Position numbers and translations under genes: made by a program | Notes under the pieces: model-generated | Seen by the model: the letters and a program-made list of their open reading frames with translations, nothing else | What the model was told of the DNA's origin: nothing | The model's database searches: none | NCBI GenBank assembly: GCA_963665735.1 | Contig: OY762444.1 | Span: 186,001 to 250,000 of the forward strand | Direction: 5' to 3' | From: CATOSK01 sp963665735 | GTDB lineage: Bacteria > Chloroflexota > Dehalococcoidia > Lucifugimonadales > UBA3495 | DNA length: 64,000 nt | Part shown: piece by piece, positions 42,779 to 50,700 of the stretch | Layout of the letters: every line of letters begins with the position of its first letter | How positions within the stretch are numbered: the stretch's first letter is position 1

Positions 42779-43429
42779 TCACGACTGCCCCGCCCCGGCC
42801 TCATCCTCAATATCCTCCCCATCGGAACGCCCGCCCCTCACCATCCTTTTCACCCGCGCGATAATCAAACCACCCACTAGCACAAGCACCGCCGCCGCCA
42901 GCGCGCCCCCTGTCGCCAGCGGAAACCAGACCCCCAGAAGTTCCTCAACGGCCGGCCCGAAGAGGATAATCAGCCCGGCCCCCACAAAAAACCGGATGCC
43001 CCGCCCAACCAGCGACACTATCAGGAACGCCCGCAGGTTCAGCTCCAAAAGACCGGCGGAAATGGTGAACACTTTGTACGGAATCGGCGTTATCGCCGCC
43101 ACCAGCACCGCCCACACCCCATATTTCTGGAACATCCTCTCCGCCCGTTCAATCCGTCCTGGCGAAGTGAACTTCAACACTACCGGACGGCCCCATCGCT
43201 GCCCAATCCAGTATCCCACCAACCCGCCGGCCACCGAAAACCCCGTCCCTATCGCGGCATGGAGGAAAGCCAAATCCGGGCGCGCCACTCCCATCGAAAT
43301 CAACAACGGGTCCAGCGGCAAAGGGCTGAAGATAGCCTCGGTAAAGGCCAGGATCGCCAGTAGCAGCATGGCCCAGGGAGTGCCGCCAAAGTCGGCAATC
43401 CATTCGGAAAGGTCGGACAAGAACTCCAT
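42779..43429 (-). CDS. DedA/VTT-domain (YqaA-like) membrane protein
   Basis: 216 residues from ATG 43429 (MEFLSDLSEW); a longer frame upstream is repeat sequence. Five or six hydrophobic segments. VTT-domain hallmarks are FTEAIFSPLPLDPLLISMGVARPD, GGLVGYWIGQRWG and VLVAAITPIPYKVFTISAG with the conserved Pro/Lys, then GRGIRFFVGAG. VTT proteins are membrane proteins with reentrant loops involved in lipid (undecaprenyl phosphate) movement in other bacteria. C-terminal tail is acidic (DGEDIEDEAG). Single gene. Confidence 0.85.
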   Translation of the reverse strand: MEFLSDLSEWIADFGGTPWAMLLLAILAFTEAIFSPLPLDPLLISMGVARPDLAFLHAAIGTGFSVAGGLVGYWIGQRWGRPVVLKFTSPGRIERAERMFQKYGVWAVLVAAITPIPYKVFTISAGLLELNLRAFLIVSLVGRGIRFFVGAGLIILFGPAVEELLGVWFPLATGGALAAAVLVLVGGLIIARVKRMVRGGRSDGEDIEDEAGAGQS

Positions 43430-43798
43430 TGCAACCGCAATTCTAGGGCCAACCGCCCCGCCCCCGTCAACCCCCAACCCATCATCCACCAGGTTCCCCC
43501 AACCCCGCAGGGCAACCCTTTGGGATCCCATATCGTCAACCGCTCCGGCAGGTTCCCCCGGCTCCCGTAGGGGCAACCTACGGCAGCGTCTCCATGCCCA
43601 ACATCATCCAAGGTTCCCCCGGCTCCCGTAGGGGCAACCCTTGTGGTTGCCCCGACCTACCGCCCGGCTCCAACCGTCATTCCGGCGAAAGCCGGAATCC
43701 AGGAGCTTGGATGACCGAACCATTCTGGATTCCCGCTTTCTCGGGAATGACGGTGTCGGGTAGCAGGACGGTCAACAAGCGACTTTGGAAAAACCCTG
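43430..43798. repeat. Intergenic P5/P1 repeat block
   Basis: Three CCCCGTAGGGGCAACC-type P5 copies between 43490 and 43650, P1 at about 43676-43706, then a reversed GATTCCCGCTTTCTCGGGAATGA palindrome near 43727-43750, which lies in opposite orientation to the others. No gene. Confidence 0.65.
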
Positions 43799-44290
43799 CA
43801 ATCCCCGCCAGCTCTCTTCAACCTGGGTGTTGCCCGGGAGTCCGGTTGGGTATTAGCCGGGAGTCCGTGTTGAGTGTTGCCGGGGATTCCGTTCGTGGTG
43901 AGCCTGTCGAACCACGAACGAGCAGGAAACAAATCAGCATAGCGAGGACGAAAAGACCCGTCCAATCATCCGCCAGGTCTCTTCAAATTGGGTGTTAGCC
44001 GGGAGTCCGCGGCGAGTGTTACCGGGAGTCCTCGTTGAGTGTTGCCGGGGATTCCGTTCGTGGTGAGCTTGTCGAACCACAAGCGAGCGGGAAACAAATC
44101 AGCATGGCGAGAAAGAAAAGGCCCGTACAATCCCCGCCAGTTCTCTTCAACTTGGGTGTTAGCCGGGAGTCCGGTTGAGTGTTGCCGTGGATTCCGTTCG
44201 TGGTGAGCTTGTCGAACCACGGGCGAGCGGGAAACAAATCAGCATGGCGAGAAAGAAAAGGCCCGGCCAATCATCCGTCAGGTTCTTTCC
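43799..44290. repeat. Tandem array of 140-165-bp units
   Basis: Units begin with CAATC(C/A) at 43799, 43963 and 44128 (164, 165, 140 bp), with a partial fourth at 44268. Each carries CTTCAA..TGGGTGTT, GCCGGGAGTCC repeats, GTTCGTGGTGAGC.TGTCGAACCAC (a palindrome) and AACAAATCAGCAT.GCGAG. The third unit lacks an internal 25-bp GGGAGTCC step. Nothing coding is convincing in any frame. Confidence 0.88.
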
Positions 44291-44870
44291 ATCCCCCGGA
44301 TGTCATTCTCAGCAAAGCGAAGAATCCAAAATCCTTGCCCTTGCCAACCCTGGTCTGGGCATAGCCGAAATGGTCGCCTCGCCGGAAAAATTTAGACCCA
44401 TCTCTCCCAAACGAAAAGCCGCCGCAATGATCCGCCAAGCCCCCAACCTCCGTAGGGCAACTTCTTTCATCACACCCGCCCATTCCTTGTCGTCCCATGC
44501 CCCCCAACCCCCGTAGGGGCAACAACCGGTTACCCCAACACAAACGGGGTGATACACCAAGTCCCAACCCCGCAAGGGCAACCCTTGATGTCGCCCCGCC
44601 CTACCGCCCAGCCCCAACCGTCATTCCGGCGAAGGCCGGAATCCAGAAATCCCAATCACCAAGCCCGTCCGCACTCGCCAGGGTCTTTCGATTTTCCGTC
44701 CAGCTCCGTCCAGCTTTGATTATGTCATTCTGAGCAAAGCGAAGAATCTAAAATTCTTGCCGTCGCCAACGTCAGACCGCCCGCAGAATTTTAGACCGTC
44801 CGCACTCGCCGGAGCTTCCGCATTCCACCTAACCCCCCGCCTTGAAAGATACAGCCGGGGCGAGGTTGAA
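44291..44870. repeat. Intergenic P3, P5, P1, P3 repeats
   Basis: P3 near 44301-44340, P5 near 44511 and 44570-44600, P1 near 44620-44650, second P3 near 44722-44762, followed by AGACCGCCCGCAGAATTTTAGACCGTCC direct half-repeats. No gene. Confidence 0.65.
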
Positions 44871-44880
44871 ACCGCCAGTA

Positions 44881-45105
44881 GGTACAACAACCGCATCGCT
44901 ACACTTTTCAAGATAGAAAACTACCCCACCGTTACACTCCAAACAAGTACCCCAACCCCGCAGCGGTACACCAAAACCCCGGTACACATCCACTGTTACC
45001 CGGAAATATACCGCCTTGCCCTGCAATGTACCAACCTACCACCCCCGATACACTTAGCTACATTCCCGCCAATACCCGCAGTGTATCGCTACACTCTCCG
45101 TTACC
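44881..45105. promoter_or_regulatory. Cluster of NTACAC-type motifs upstream of HTH gene
   Basis: In about 225 bp: GCTACAC at 44898 and 45088, GTTACAC at 44931, GGTACAC at 44965 and 44981, GATACAC at 45047, and the near-inverted GTGTATC at 45081 facing GCTACAC. Related TGTACC, GTTACC and ATACC words lie between them. The density and lack of coding potential suggest an operator array, possibly for the small HTH protein encoded downstream. Further copies occur at 45307 and around 45727-45765. Confidence 0.45.
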
Positions 45106-45247
45106 CCAACCCCCGCCACACCCCGTTTTCCGGCGGTCATCGTCACCCCATCCACCCCATTTCCCTTTCCATTCCCGCACAAATCCCCTTCAATTTCTAC
45201 GTTCTAATTATTTCTTAAACTTTTCTAAATTCTTTTCCGGTGAAGTA

Positions 45248-45276
45248 TTGACAAAATCGGGAACACATGGTAACGT
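45248..45276 (+). promoter_or_regulatory. Sigma-70 promoter of HTH gene
   Basis: TTGACA (45248-45253), 17-base spacer, TAACGT (45271-45276), giving a leader of about 60 bases that contains a GGGTACACC motif before the ribosome-binding site GGAGG. Confidence 0.65.
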
Positions 45277-45343
45277 ACTCCCCACGGAAAAACCAACCCA
45301 CCGCCGGGTACACCATCAACCCCAAAAATGCAGGAGGACTGTC

Positions 45344-45568
45344 GTGGCTAGAAAGACCAAGCTGATGATGCGGGTGGAAAACGAGCACCAACGCCCCCTG
45401 GAAAACCTGTTGCCCGAAATGGTCAACGAAAGGGGTCTTTCCGAGACCGCCGACGCCCTGGGTGTCAGCAAGGCCACCCTCGGTTACTGGCTGCTTAAGC
45501 TGGGCATCAGCGTCCGCCGCGTCGCTCTCGCCCCGGGCGAGTTCCTGGAAGTCAAGCGTGCCGGCTAA
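45344..45568 (+). CDS. Small helix-turn-helix DNA-binding protein
   Basis: 74 residues from GTG 45344 with CAGGAGGA six to seven bases upstream. Basic N terminus (MARKTKLMMRVENE), then a clear HTH: MVNERGLSETADALGVSKATLGYWLLKLGISV, i.e. a sigma-4/transposase-OrfA-like or XRE-like two-helix unit. No effector domain. Its own strong promoter, a flanking NTACAC motif field and a perfect terminator downstream suggest an autoregulated transcription factor or a phage-remnant regulator. Family not resolved. Confidence 0.75.
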   Translation: MARKTKLMMRVENEHQRPLENLLPEMVNERGLSETADALGVSKATLGYWLLKLGISVRRVALAPGEFLEVKRAG

Positions 45569-45688
45569 CCCCCGCCGCTGGCGCTGGTGTCGTGCTTAGG
45601 GTTGATGGGGCCGCAAGGTGCAATGCGGGACGTTGATTCCCCGCCAAGGTTAACGAAGTAAACCAGGTCAAAAACGGTTAGCAAAAAA

Positions 45689-45720
45689 GGGAGGCGGTTC
45701 AACCGCCTCCCTTTCCTTTT
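45689..45720. terminator. Bidirectional Rho-independent terminator
   Basis: GGGAGGCGGTT-CAACCGCCTCCC hairpin (45689-45711) followed by TTTCCTTTT and preceded by AAAAAA, so it can stop the rightward HTH transcript and leftward transcription of the formamidase region. Confidence 0.9.
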
Positions 45721-45773
45721 AACGTCGGTACACTAATGCAACGGCTTTACATCCGTTACTCCGGTAGGTACAC

Positions 45774-46883
45774 TCAACCAGTAAAAATGTCCTCCGGCAA
45801 AAATGCAGAAACCGTTACATTCGGCAGGTCAACGGCGTTGCTGATTTTCAAGTCCACCGCTACACTGCAAATAATGTACGCCTGCTCCCTCGACCAGCCC
45901 CGTTCCTGCAACAACTCAATCATGTTCAGCAGGGCGTTGCGCGCCGCCAGCGTCAAGTCCTCCCCTTCCTGCGTACCATCCTCCCGAATGGGCATCCCCA
46001 TCGTAGCGATAAAGTTCCGCGGCGCCGCCCACTCCGGCGGTAGAAAGTAACCCGGATGGGTGTAACGCGGGAATTTAATCCCCTTGGCCGCCGCCTCCCC
46101 CTTGTGTACCTGGAACCGCACCACCGCCGTGGCTCCCATCTCAATCGCCGTGATGCAGCATTCCGAGTCCCCCTGGGCAAAATGTCCGTCCCCGGCGGAA
46201 TACAGCCCCCCGTCCACGTTCACCGGGATGAACAACCTCGACCCCGTGGTCAGTTGCTTGGCGTCCACGTTGCCGCAGTTCTCCCGCGGCGGCAGCGTCC
46301 GCAGCCCATGTTGCGCCACCGCCCCGCCGGCCGGCACCGCATCCTCCGGGTCTGGCGGAAACGCAATACCGCCCCGCCGTACCAAGTCCGCCTCCCGTGC
46401 CGTCCATTCCTCCAGTTGCGCCGCCGACGGCGCTATCCCCGCCGTGCCCATGAAAGACCCGTCAACGATTCGCACCCCCGGCAGTTGCGCCGATGTTGCC
46501 CAACCGTCCGCAATGTCCCAATGCACCAGGTAAGGGTCGGGAAAGTAGTCCCGCAGAAACCCGGAACCCGGACGGTTCCGCGTCCACCCGTAGGGCTGCG
46601 GAATTATGTCAACGTACTCAATCTCCAGCAGGTCGCCCGGCTCCGCCCCCTTCACGTACACCGGCCCGGTCAACGGATGCGCCACCTTGCTATCCAGACC
46701 CACCAGGTCATCCACCGTCATCCCCGGCTGTATCTGGCAGTCCGACGCGTCTCGCGTCTCCAGCAAAACATCCTCCCCCGCCTCCACTTCCAATACCGCC
46801 GGAATATCCGGGTGCCAACGGTTATGCCCCTTGGCCGGCTCTTCCTTCAACCGCTTCCCCCGGTCAATCTCAATACTCTTCAT
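45774..46883 (-). CDS. Acetamidase/formamidase family amidohydrolase
   Basis: 369 residues from ATG 46883 with AGGAGG six bases upstream. FmdA/AmdA family: HNRWHPDIP, GPVYVKGAEPGDLLEIEYVDI, the metal and active-site stretch PVNVDGGLYSAGDGHFAQGDSE with conserved His and Asp residues, then an all-beta C-terminal part. It hydrolyses short amides to ammonia and the acid, a nitrogen-scavenging role. Single gene. P1 repeat directly upstream. Confidence 0.9.
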   Translation of the reverse strand: MKSIEIDRGKRLKEEPAKGHNRWHPDIPAVLEVEAGEDVLLETRDASDCQIQPGMTVDDLVGLDSKVAHPLTGPVYVKGAEPGDLLEIEYVDIIPQPYGWTRNRPGSGFLRDYFPDPYLVHWDIADGWATSAQLPGVRIVDGSFMGTAGIAPSAAQLEEWTAREADLVRRGGIAFPPDPEDAVPAGGAVAQHGLRTLPPRENCGNVDAKQLTTGSRLFIPVNVDGGLYSAGDGHFAQGDSECCITAIEMGATAVVRFQVHKGEAAAKGIKFPRYTHPGYFLPPEWAAPRNFIATMGMPIREDGTQEGEDLTLAARNALLNMIELLQERGWSREQAYIICSVAVDLKISNAVDLPNVTVSAFLPEDIFTG

Positions 46884-47157
46884 ACCGGCCTCCTGTCTGC
46901 GGTATGTCGTCATTCCGGCGAAAGCCGGAATCCAGAAATCCTTGCCTTCGCCAACCCTGTCCTGAATGCAGCCGAATGAATGGGGATGAAACCCCTTACG
47001 TCAAACCGCCCGTTCCTCTGCCCAAACCACCCTTGCCGAAACCGAATGACCCCGCATCAAAAACCCCCTCCCCCTATTCAGGGGGAGGGTTGGGGAGGGG
47101 GTGAACCCTCCCCGGCATCAGCCGCCAAGGACAACTCCCCAACCCCAATTTTTCGCC
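46884..47157. repeat. Intergenic P1 and P2 repeats
   Basis: P1 near 46911-46941 and P2 near 47067-47105, with a TGCAGCCGAA.GAATGGGGATGAA tail fragment near 46967. No gene. Confidence 0.7.
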
Positions 47158-48843
47158 TTAAAGCGACCAGTCGTCCGGCAACTCCGGCGTCCGCATCGGC
47201 TTGATCATTACCTCCACCAACGCCGCCTGTCCTCCCTCGGTAGCCTCAATGGCCCGCCGGAACGTCCCAACCATCTCCCCCGGCTGGTCAACCCGTTCCG
47301 AGTACGCCCCCAGTCCCCGCGCCACTTCGCTGAAATTCCCGCCCAACTGCGCCACTGTCGGCGGCGTTCCCCCCGGCCGGTCCATCCCCATCATCCCGCC
47401 GCCAATGCCCCCGTTGTTGATTACGACCGTCAGCGTCGGCAGCCCCATCCGCACCGCCGTCTCTATCTCCATCCCCGTCATCCCAAACGAGGCGTCTCCA
47501 AGCAGATGCACCACCAGCTTGTCCGGGTTGGCCAGCTTGGCCCCGATAGCCGCCCCCAGCGACCACCCCATCGGCGCCATGCCCCCCATCGCCACGAAAC
47601 TCCGCGGCGTCCTGGACTCCCAGAAGGGCGTTATGTAGCCCCGGCTCCCCCCGGCGTCGTGCAATGCCACCGTCCGGTCCAGGTCCACCGTCCGCATCAG
47701 GTCATACACCACCCGGTAGCCGTTGGTAGGCGTACTTTCGTCGGTGAATATCGGCATCCACTCCCCCAGCCACTTGTCCCTGGCCCGCGCGATTTCCTCC
47801 ACCACCTCTTCCTTGATTCCCCCGGCATTTGGCCCCAGCCGTTCCCGCACCGCGTCAATCAAGTCCCGCAGCGCCAGCCGGGCGTCCGCCAGTATCGGCA
47901 CGTCCGCCTGGTACTGCTTGTTCAAGTCCTTTTCGTCGGCGTTTATGTGAATCAGCTTGACCCCTTCCGGGATAGGCCGCCCGTCCGTCCCATTGGGCAG
48001 CCGGAAGGAATTGCCCACCGCCAGCACCGCGTCGGCGTGCCGGTTGATTTGCAATGCCGGCCCCGAAGCGTACCGGCTCCGCGGATACACCCCGCCTCCC
48101 AGCGAAAGCGGATGGTCTTCGGGAAACACGCTCTTCCCCAGCAGCGTCGTCGCCACTGGCATGGACAGCAGTTCCGCCAACTCCCGCACTTCCTCCGCCG
48201 CTCCCGCCGACATCGCTCCGCCCCCGGCGTTCAGAATCGGATACCGGGCGTTGACCAGAATCTCCGCCGCCCGCTCAATGTCCCTGGGGTCCGGCGCCGG
48301 CTTGCGCCCCTCCCCCACGGGTTCATACCGCAGCGCTGCGTCATCCGCCTCCGCCGTCAGCACGTCCTGGGGCATTTCCAGCACCACCGGCCCCGGCGAC
48401 CCGGAGCGCAAAGCGGTGAACGCCCGCCGCATTATCCCCGGAATTTCGTCGGGCCGGGTGAAAGTCCCCTTCCACTTAACCAGCGTGTCGAAAATGCTCG
48501 ACGACACTTCCTGCTGGTATTCCTTGCCCAGGTTCCGCAGCGGATGTTGCCCCATCAGCAGCAGCACCGGCACGTTGTCCGCGAAACAACTGGCGATTCC
48601 CGTCAGCGTGTTGGTGGCCCCCGGCCCGGTTCCCGTCATCGCCACCCCCACCTGCCCGGTTGCCCGGGAAAAACCGTCTGCTACTTCCACCCCCAACCGT
48701 TCGTGCCGCGTCGCGAAAGCCGTAATCGTTGACGACTCCCGCAGCGCCGGCCAAAGCGGGGCCAAACCCCCGCCGGAAAACCCGGTAATGTACCTGACGC
48801 CTTCTTTTTCCAGGGCCTGGATTACCGCATCACCGCCGCGCAT
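47158..48843 (-). CDS. Thiamine-diphosphate enzyme, acetolactate-synthase-like
   Basis: 561 residues from ATG 48843 with GAGGAGGG seven bases upstream. Three ThDP domains: Pyr (catalytic Glu48 in TRHERLGVEVADG), central domain (ILNAGGGAMSAGA), and PP domain with the ThDP/Mg motif GDASFGMTGMEIETAVRMG ending in INN. The AHAS/oxalyl-CoA decarboxylase/benzoylformate decarboxylase superfamily. There is no adjacent regulatory subunit (ilvN) and no ilvC, so an IlvB-like decarboxylase or sulfo/phosphonopyruvate-type enzyme is as likely as acetolactate synthase. Confidence 0.87.
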   Translation of the reverse strand: MRGGDAVIQALEKEGVRYITGFSGGGLAPLWPALRESSTITAFATRHERLGVEVADGFSRATGQVGVAMTGTGPGATNTLTGIASCFADNVPVLLLMGQHPLRNLGKEYQQEVSSSIFDTLVKWKGTFTRPDEIPGIMRRAFTALRSGSPGPVVLEMPQDVLTAEADDAALRYEPVGEGRKPAPDPRDIERAAEILVNARYPILNAGGGAMSAGAAEEVRELAELLSMPVATTLLGKSVFPEDHPLSLGGGVYPRSRYASGPALQINRHADAVLAVGNSFRLPNGTDGRPIPEGVKLIHINADEKDLNKQYQADVPILADARLALRDLIDAVRERLGPNAGGIKEEVVEEIARARDKWLGEWMPIFTDESTPTNGYRVVYDLMRTVDLDRTVALHDAGGSRGYITPFWESRTPRSFVAMGGMAPMGWSLGAAIGAKLANPDKLVVHLLGDASFGMTGMEIETAVRMGLPTLTVVINNGGIGGGMMGMDRPGGTPPTVAQLGGNFSEVARGLGAYSERVDQPGEMVGTFRRAIEATEGGQAALVEVMIKPMRTPELPDDWSL

Positions 48844-49878
48844 AGTCTTTCCCTCCTCAGCCAAGGGCAATCGCTGCGAAAACCCCCGCCGCCCGATTCA
48901 TAATTCCTGGAACAACCCAACTATCGCCGGGTTGCGCCGATTTTATGTCGCCCAACCCAACCCGGTCAAACCCACCCCCAATCACCACTCGGGCCGGCTT
49001 TCGCGGGAACCCAGAACTCCCTACCCCAAAGCAACTTCCACACCAACGTCCGTAGGGGCGGGTTTCAAACCCGCCCCTACCAACATTCACAACCAGACCG
49101 TTTACCGGAAACAAATCCTCCCCAACACCCGTAGGGGCGCACGGCCGTGCGCCCCTACCAACGCTCATCACCAAGGCGGAGCGGATATAAGGAACCCCCC
49201 CACTCCCCAACCGTCATTCCGGCGTAGGCCGGAATCCAGAAACCCTACTCCCCAAACCATCCTCGGCCCTCAAAAATCCCCATCAATCATTCCCGCCCCA
49301 TATTCAGGGGAGGGCCGGGGAGGGAGTCAACCTCCTCCAACGAACCCAACCTCGCCCCCAACCCGTCATTCCGGCGAAAGCCGGAATCCAGAAATCCCCA
49401 GCACAAACCAACCTTGCCATCCCCGCCGGCCCTCGTCATGCCCGCGTCTGCTGCCGTTATTCCCGCCCTTTACTGTCATTCCCGCCCCCAACCCGTCATT
49501 CCGGCGAAGGCCGGAATCCAGAAATCCATGCCAATACCAACCTCGCCCCACGAAACCAACGCCGCCGCCCTCAACCGTCATTCCCGCGAAAGCGGGAATC
49601 CACATCCCCGCCTTTACCAACCTTACCCCTACCAAACCACCCCCGCCCTCAACCGTCATTCCCGCGAAAGCGGGAATCCACATCCCCGCCTTTACCAACC
49701 TTACCCCCACAAACCAACCCCCACCCCCACCGTCATTCCGGCGAAAGCCGGAATCCAGGAATCCTACTCCCCAAACCAGTCTCGCGCCCATTGGACACCT
49801 CATCAATAATAACCCCCTCCCCTACTAGGGGGAGGGCTGGGGTGGGGGTGCGTCCCCCCCCAACTGACAAACACCCCC
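48844..49878. repeat. 1-kb repeat block (P5, P1, P2) forming the outer part of an inverted pair
   Basis: P5 near 49050-49075 and 49131-49160, P1 near 49212, P2-like near 49290, P1 near 49363 and 49495, two CCCGCG-type P1 units in an 80-bp tandem duplication (about 49575-49735), P1 near 49731, P2 near 49812-49850. From about 49650 onward the order of sequence matches the reverse complement of 59520-59270. Confidence 0.75.
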
Positions 49879-49907
49879 TTGACAACCCTACTCCCATTAT
49901 GTAGTAT
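49879..49907 (+). promoter_or_regulatory. Sigma-70 promoter of element A
   Basis: TTGACA (49879-49884), 17-base spacer, TAGTAT (49902-49907). The transcript would begin near 49914 and run straight into the hairpin at 49918. Confidence 0.65.
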
Positions 49908-49917
49908 GAACAACGCA

Positions 49918-49953
49918 GGGACGACCCTCAATAAGGGGGCCGTCCCTCTTTTT
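49918..49953 (+). terminator. Terminator/attenuator in leader of element A
   Basis: GGGACG-ACCCT-CAATA-AGGGGG-CCGTCCC then TCTTTTT, within 40 bases of the predicted transcription start and ahead of the AGGAGG at 49974. Full termination would leave a very short RNA, so this looks like attenuation or a decoy terminator. Confidence 0.7.
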
Positions 49954-50700
49954 CGTACCCCCATCCTCAACCCAGGAGGAACCGCCTATCGAAACTGACC
50001 AACCCCGCCGTCAGCCTGGCAGACCCTCCCGGAGTGACCGGCCGCTCTCCTACCGGGGTTATGAGTGGACTCGGCGCGGCACACCACGCCCTACCGACGG
50101 GCGCCTCTGCTTCCCTCCAACACGGCGGGATCGGGTTATGTCGGCCTTGCGCTCCCGGCTGGCGCCTTGCAGCCCCTTAACTGTGCGGCTCGGAAAAGCC
50201 GGAATCGCCCACCGGCGGCAGCTTAACGTCCCCCTTGAAGGGACGGGGCAAAGCCGGAACGCCCGGCCGGGCAACCCTGGAAAAATCGGCAACCCAAAAA
50301 CCAACCAAAAGGAGACCCCAAAACAACCGAATAGACCCGCCCAAAACCAGCCCCAAAAGTGTCCAAAATCGCCAAAACCGCCCAAATATCCCCAAAAATG
50401 GACACTTCTTGGACACATTCAACCCCCAAATCCACGCTCAAATGGTCAAAAATGAGCGCTTTTGGACAAAAAGGTAAAATTTTCACCCCCCACCCCCTGC
50501 CAGGGGGAGGCCCGGGGAGAGGGTGACAACAAACCAAAATGCAACACAATGCCCCTAAATGCCACAGAAAACAACCCCCCCACCCAACCCGGTGGCGTGG
50601 GCTTTCAGCCTGCTCGAGGAGGGATGGAATTCCCCCCGGATGCAAACCCGGCCCCTGGGTGGTAAACTTGGGGGAAATTCCGACTTCGGGGGTCGCCGGT

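Larger units (their letters stand above)
49879..50577 (+). other. Element A: conserved leader with promoter, strong ribosome-binding site and open frame
   Basis: After the attenuator comes AACCCAGGAGGAACCGCCTAT, shared with element B. Here the codon eight bases after AGGAGG is ATC (49988), and the frame stays open to TGA 50455 (155 codons, rich in Arg, Pro, Lys, Asn, Gln). The middle (about 50228-50316) and end (about 50490-50577, AAATGCAACACAATGCC) match element B. 50340-50480 matches element C and carries several TGTCCA words. The downstream gene seen in B is absent, replaced by a P4 repeat. Probably a decayed copy of a mobile or phage-derived unit. Not a recognised ncRNA. Confidence 0.5.

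Noticed and set aside
44757..45218. 153-codon + frame upstream of the HTH gene
   Set aside because: Low-complexity Thr/Pro/Tyr translation of the motif field and repeats, no ribosome-binding site.
48844..49828. Long + frames through 48.8-49.8 kb reading SFRRKPESRNP-like peptides
   Set aside because: The recurring peptides are translations of P1 and P3 palindromes, not protein domains.
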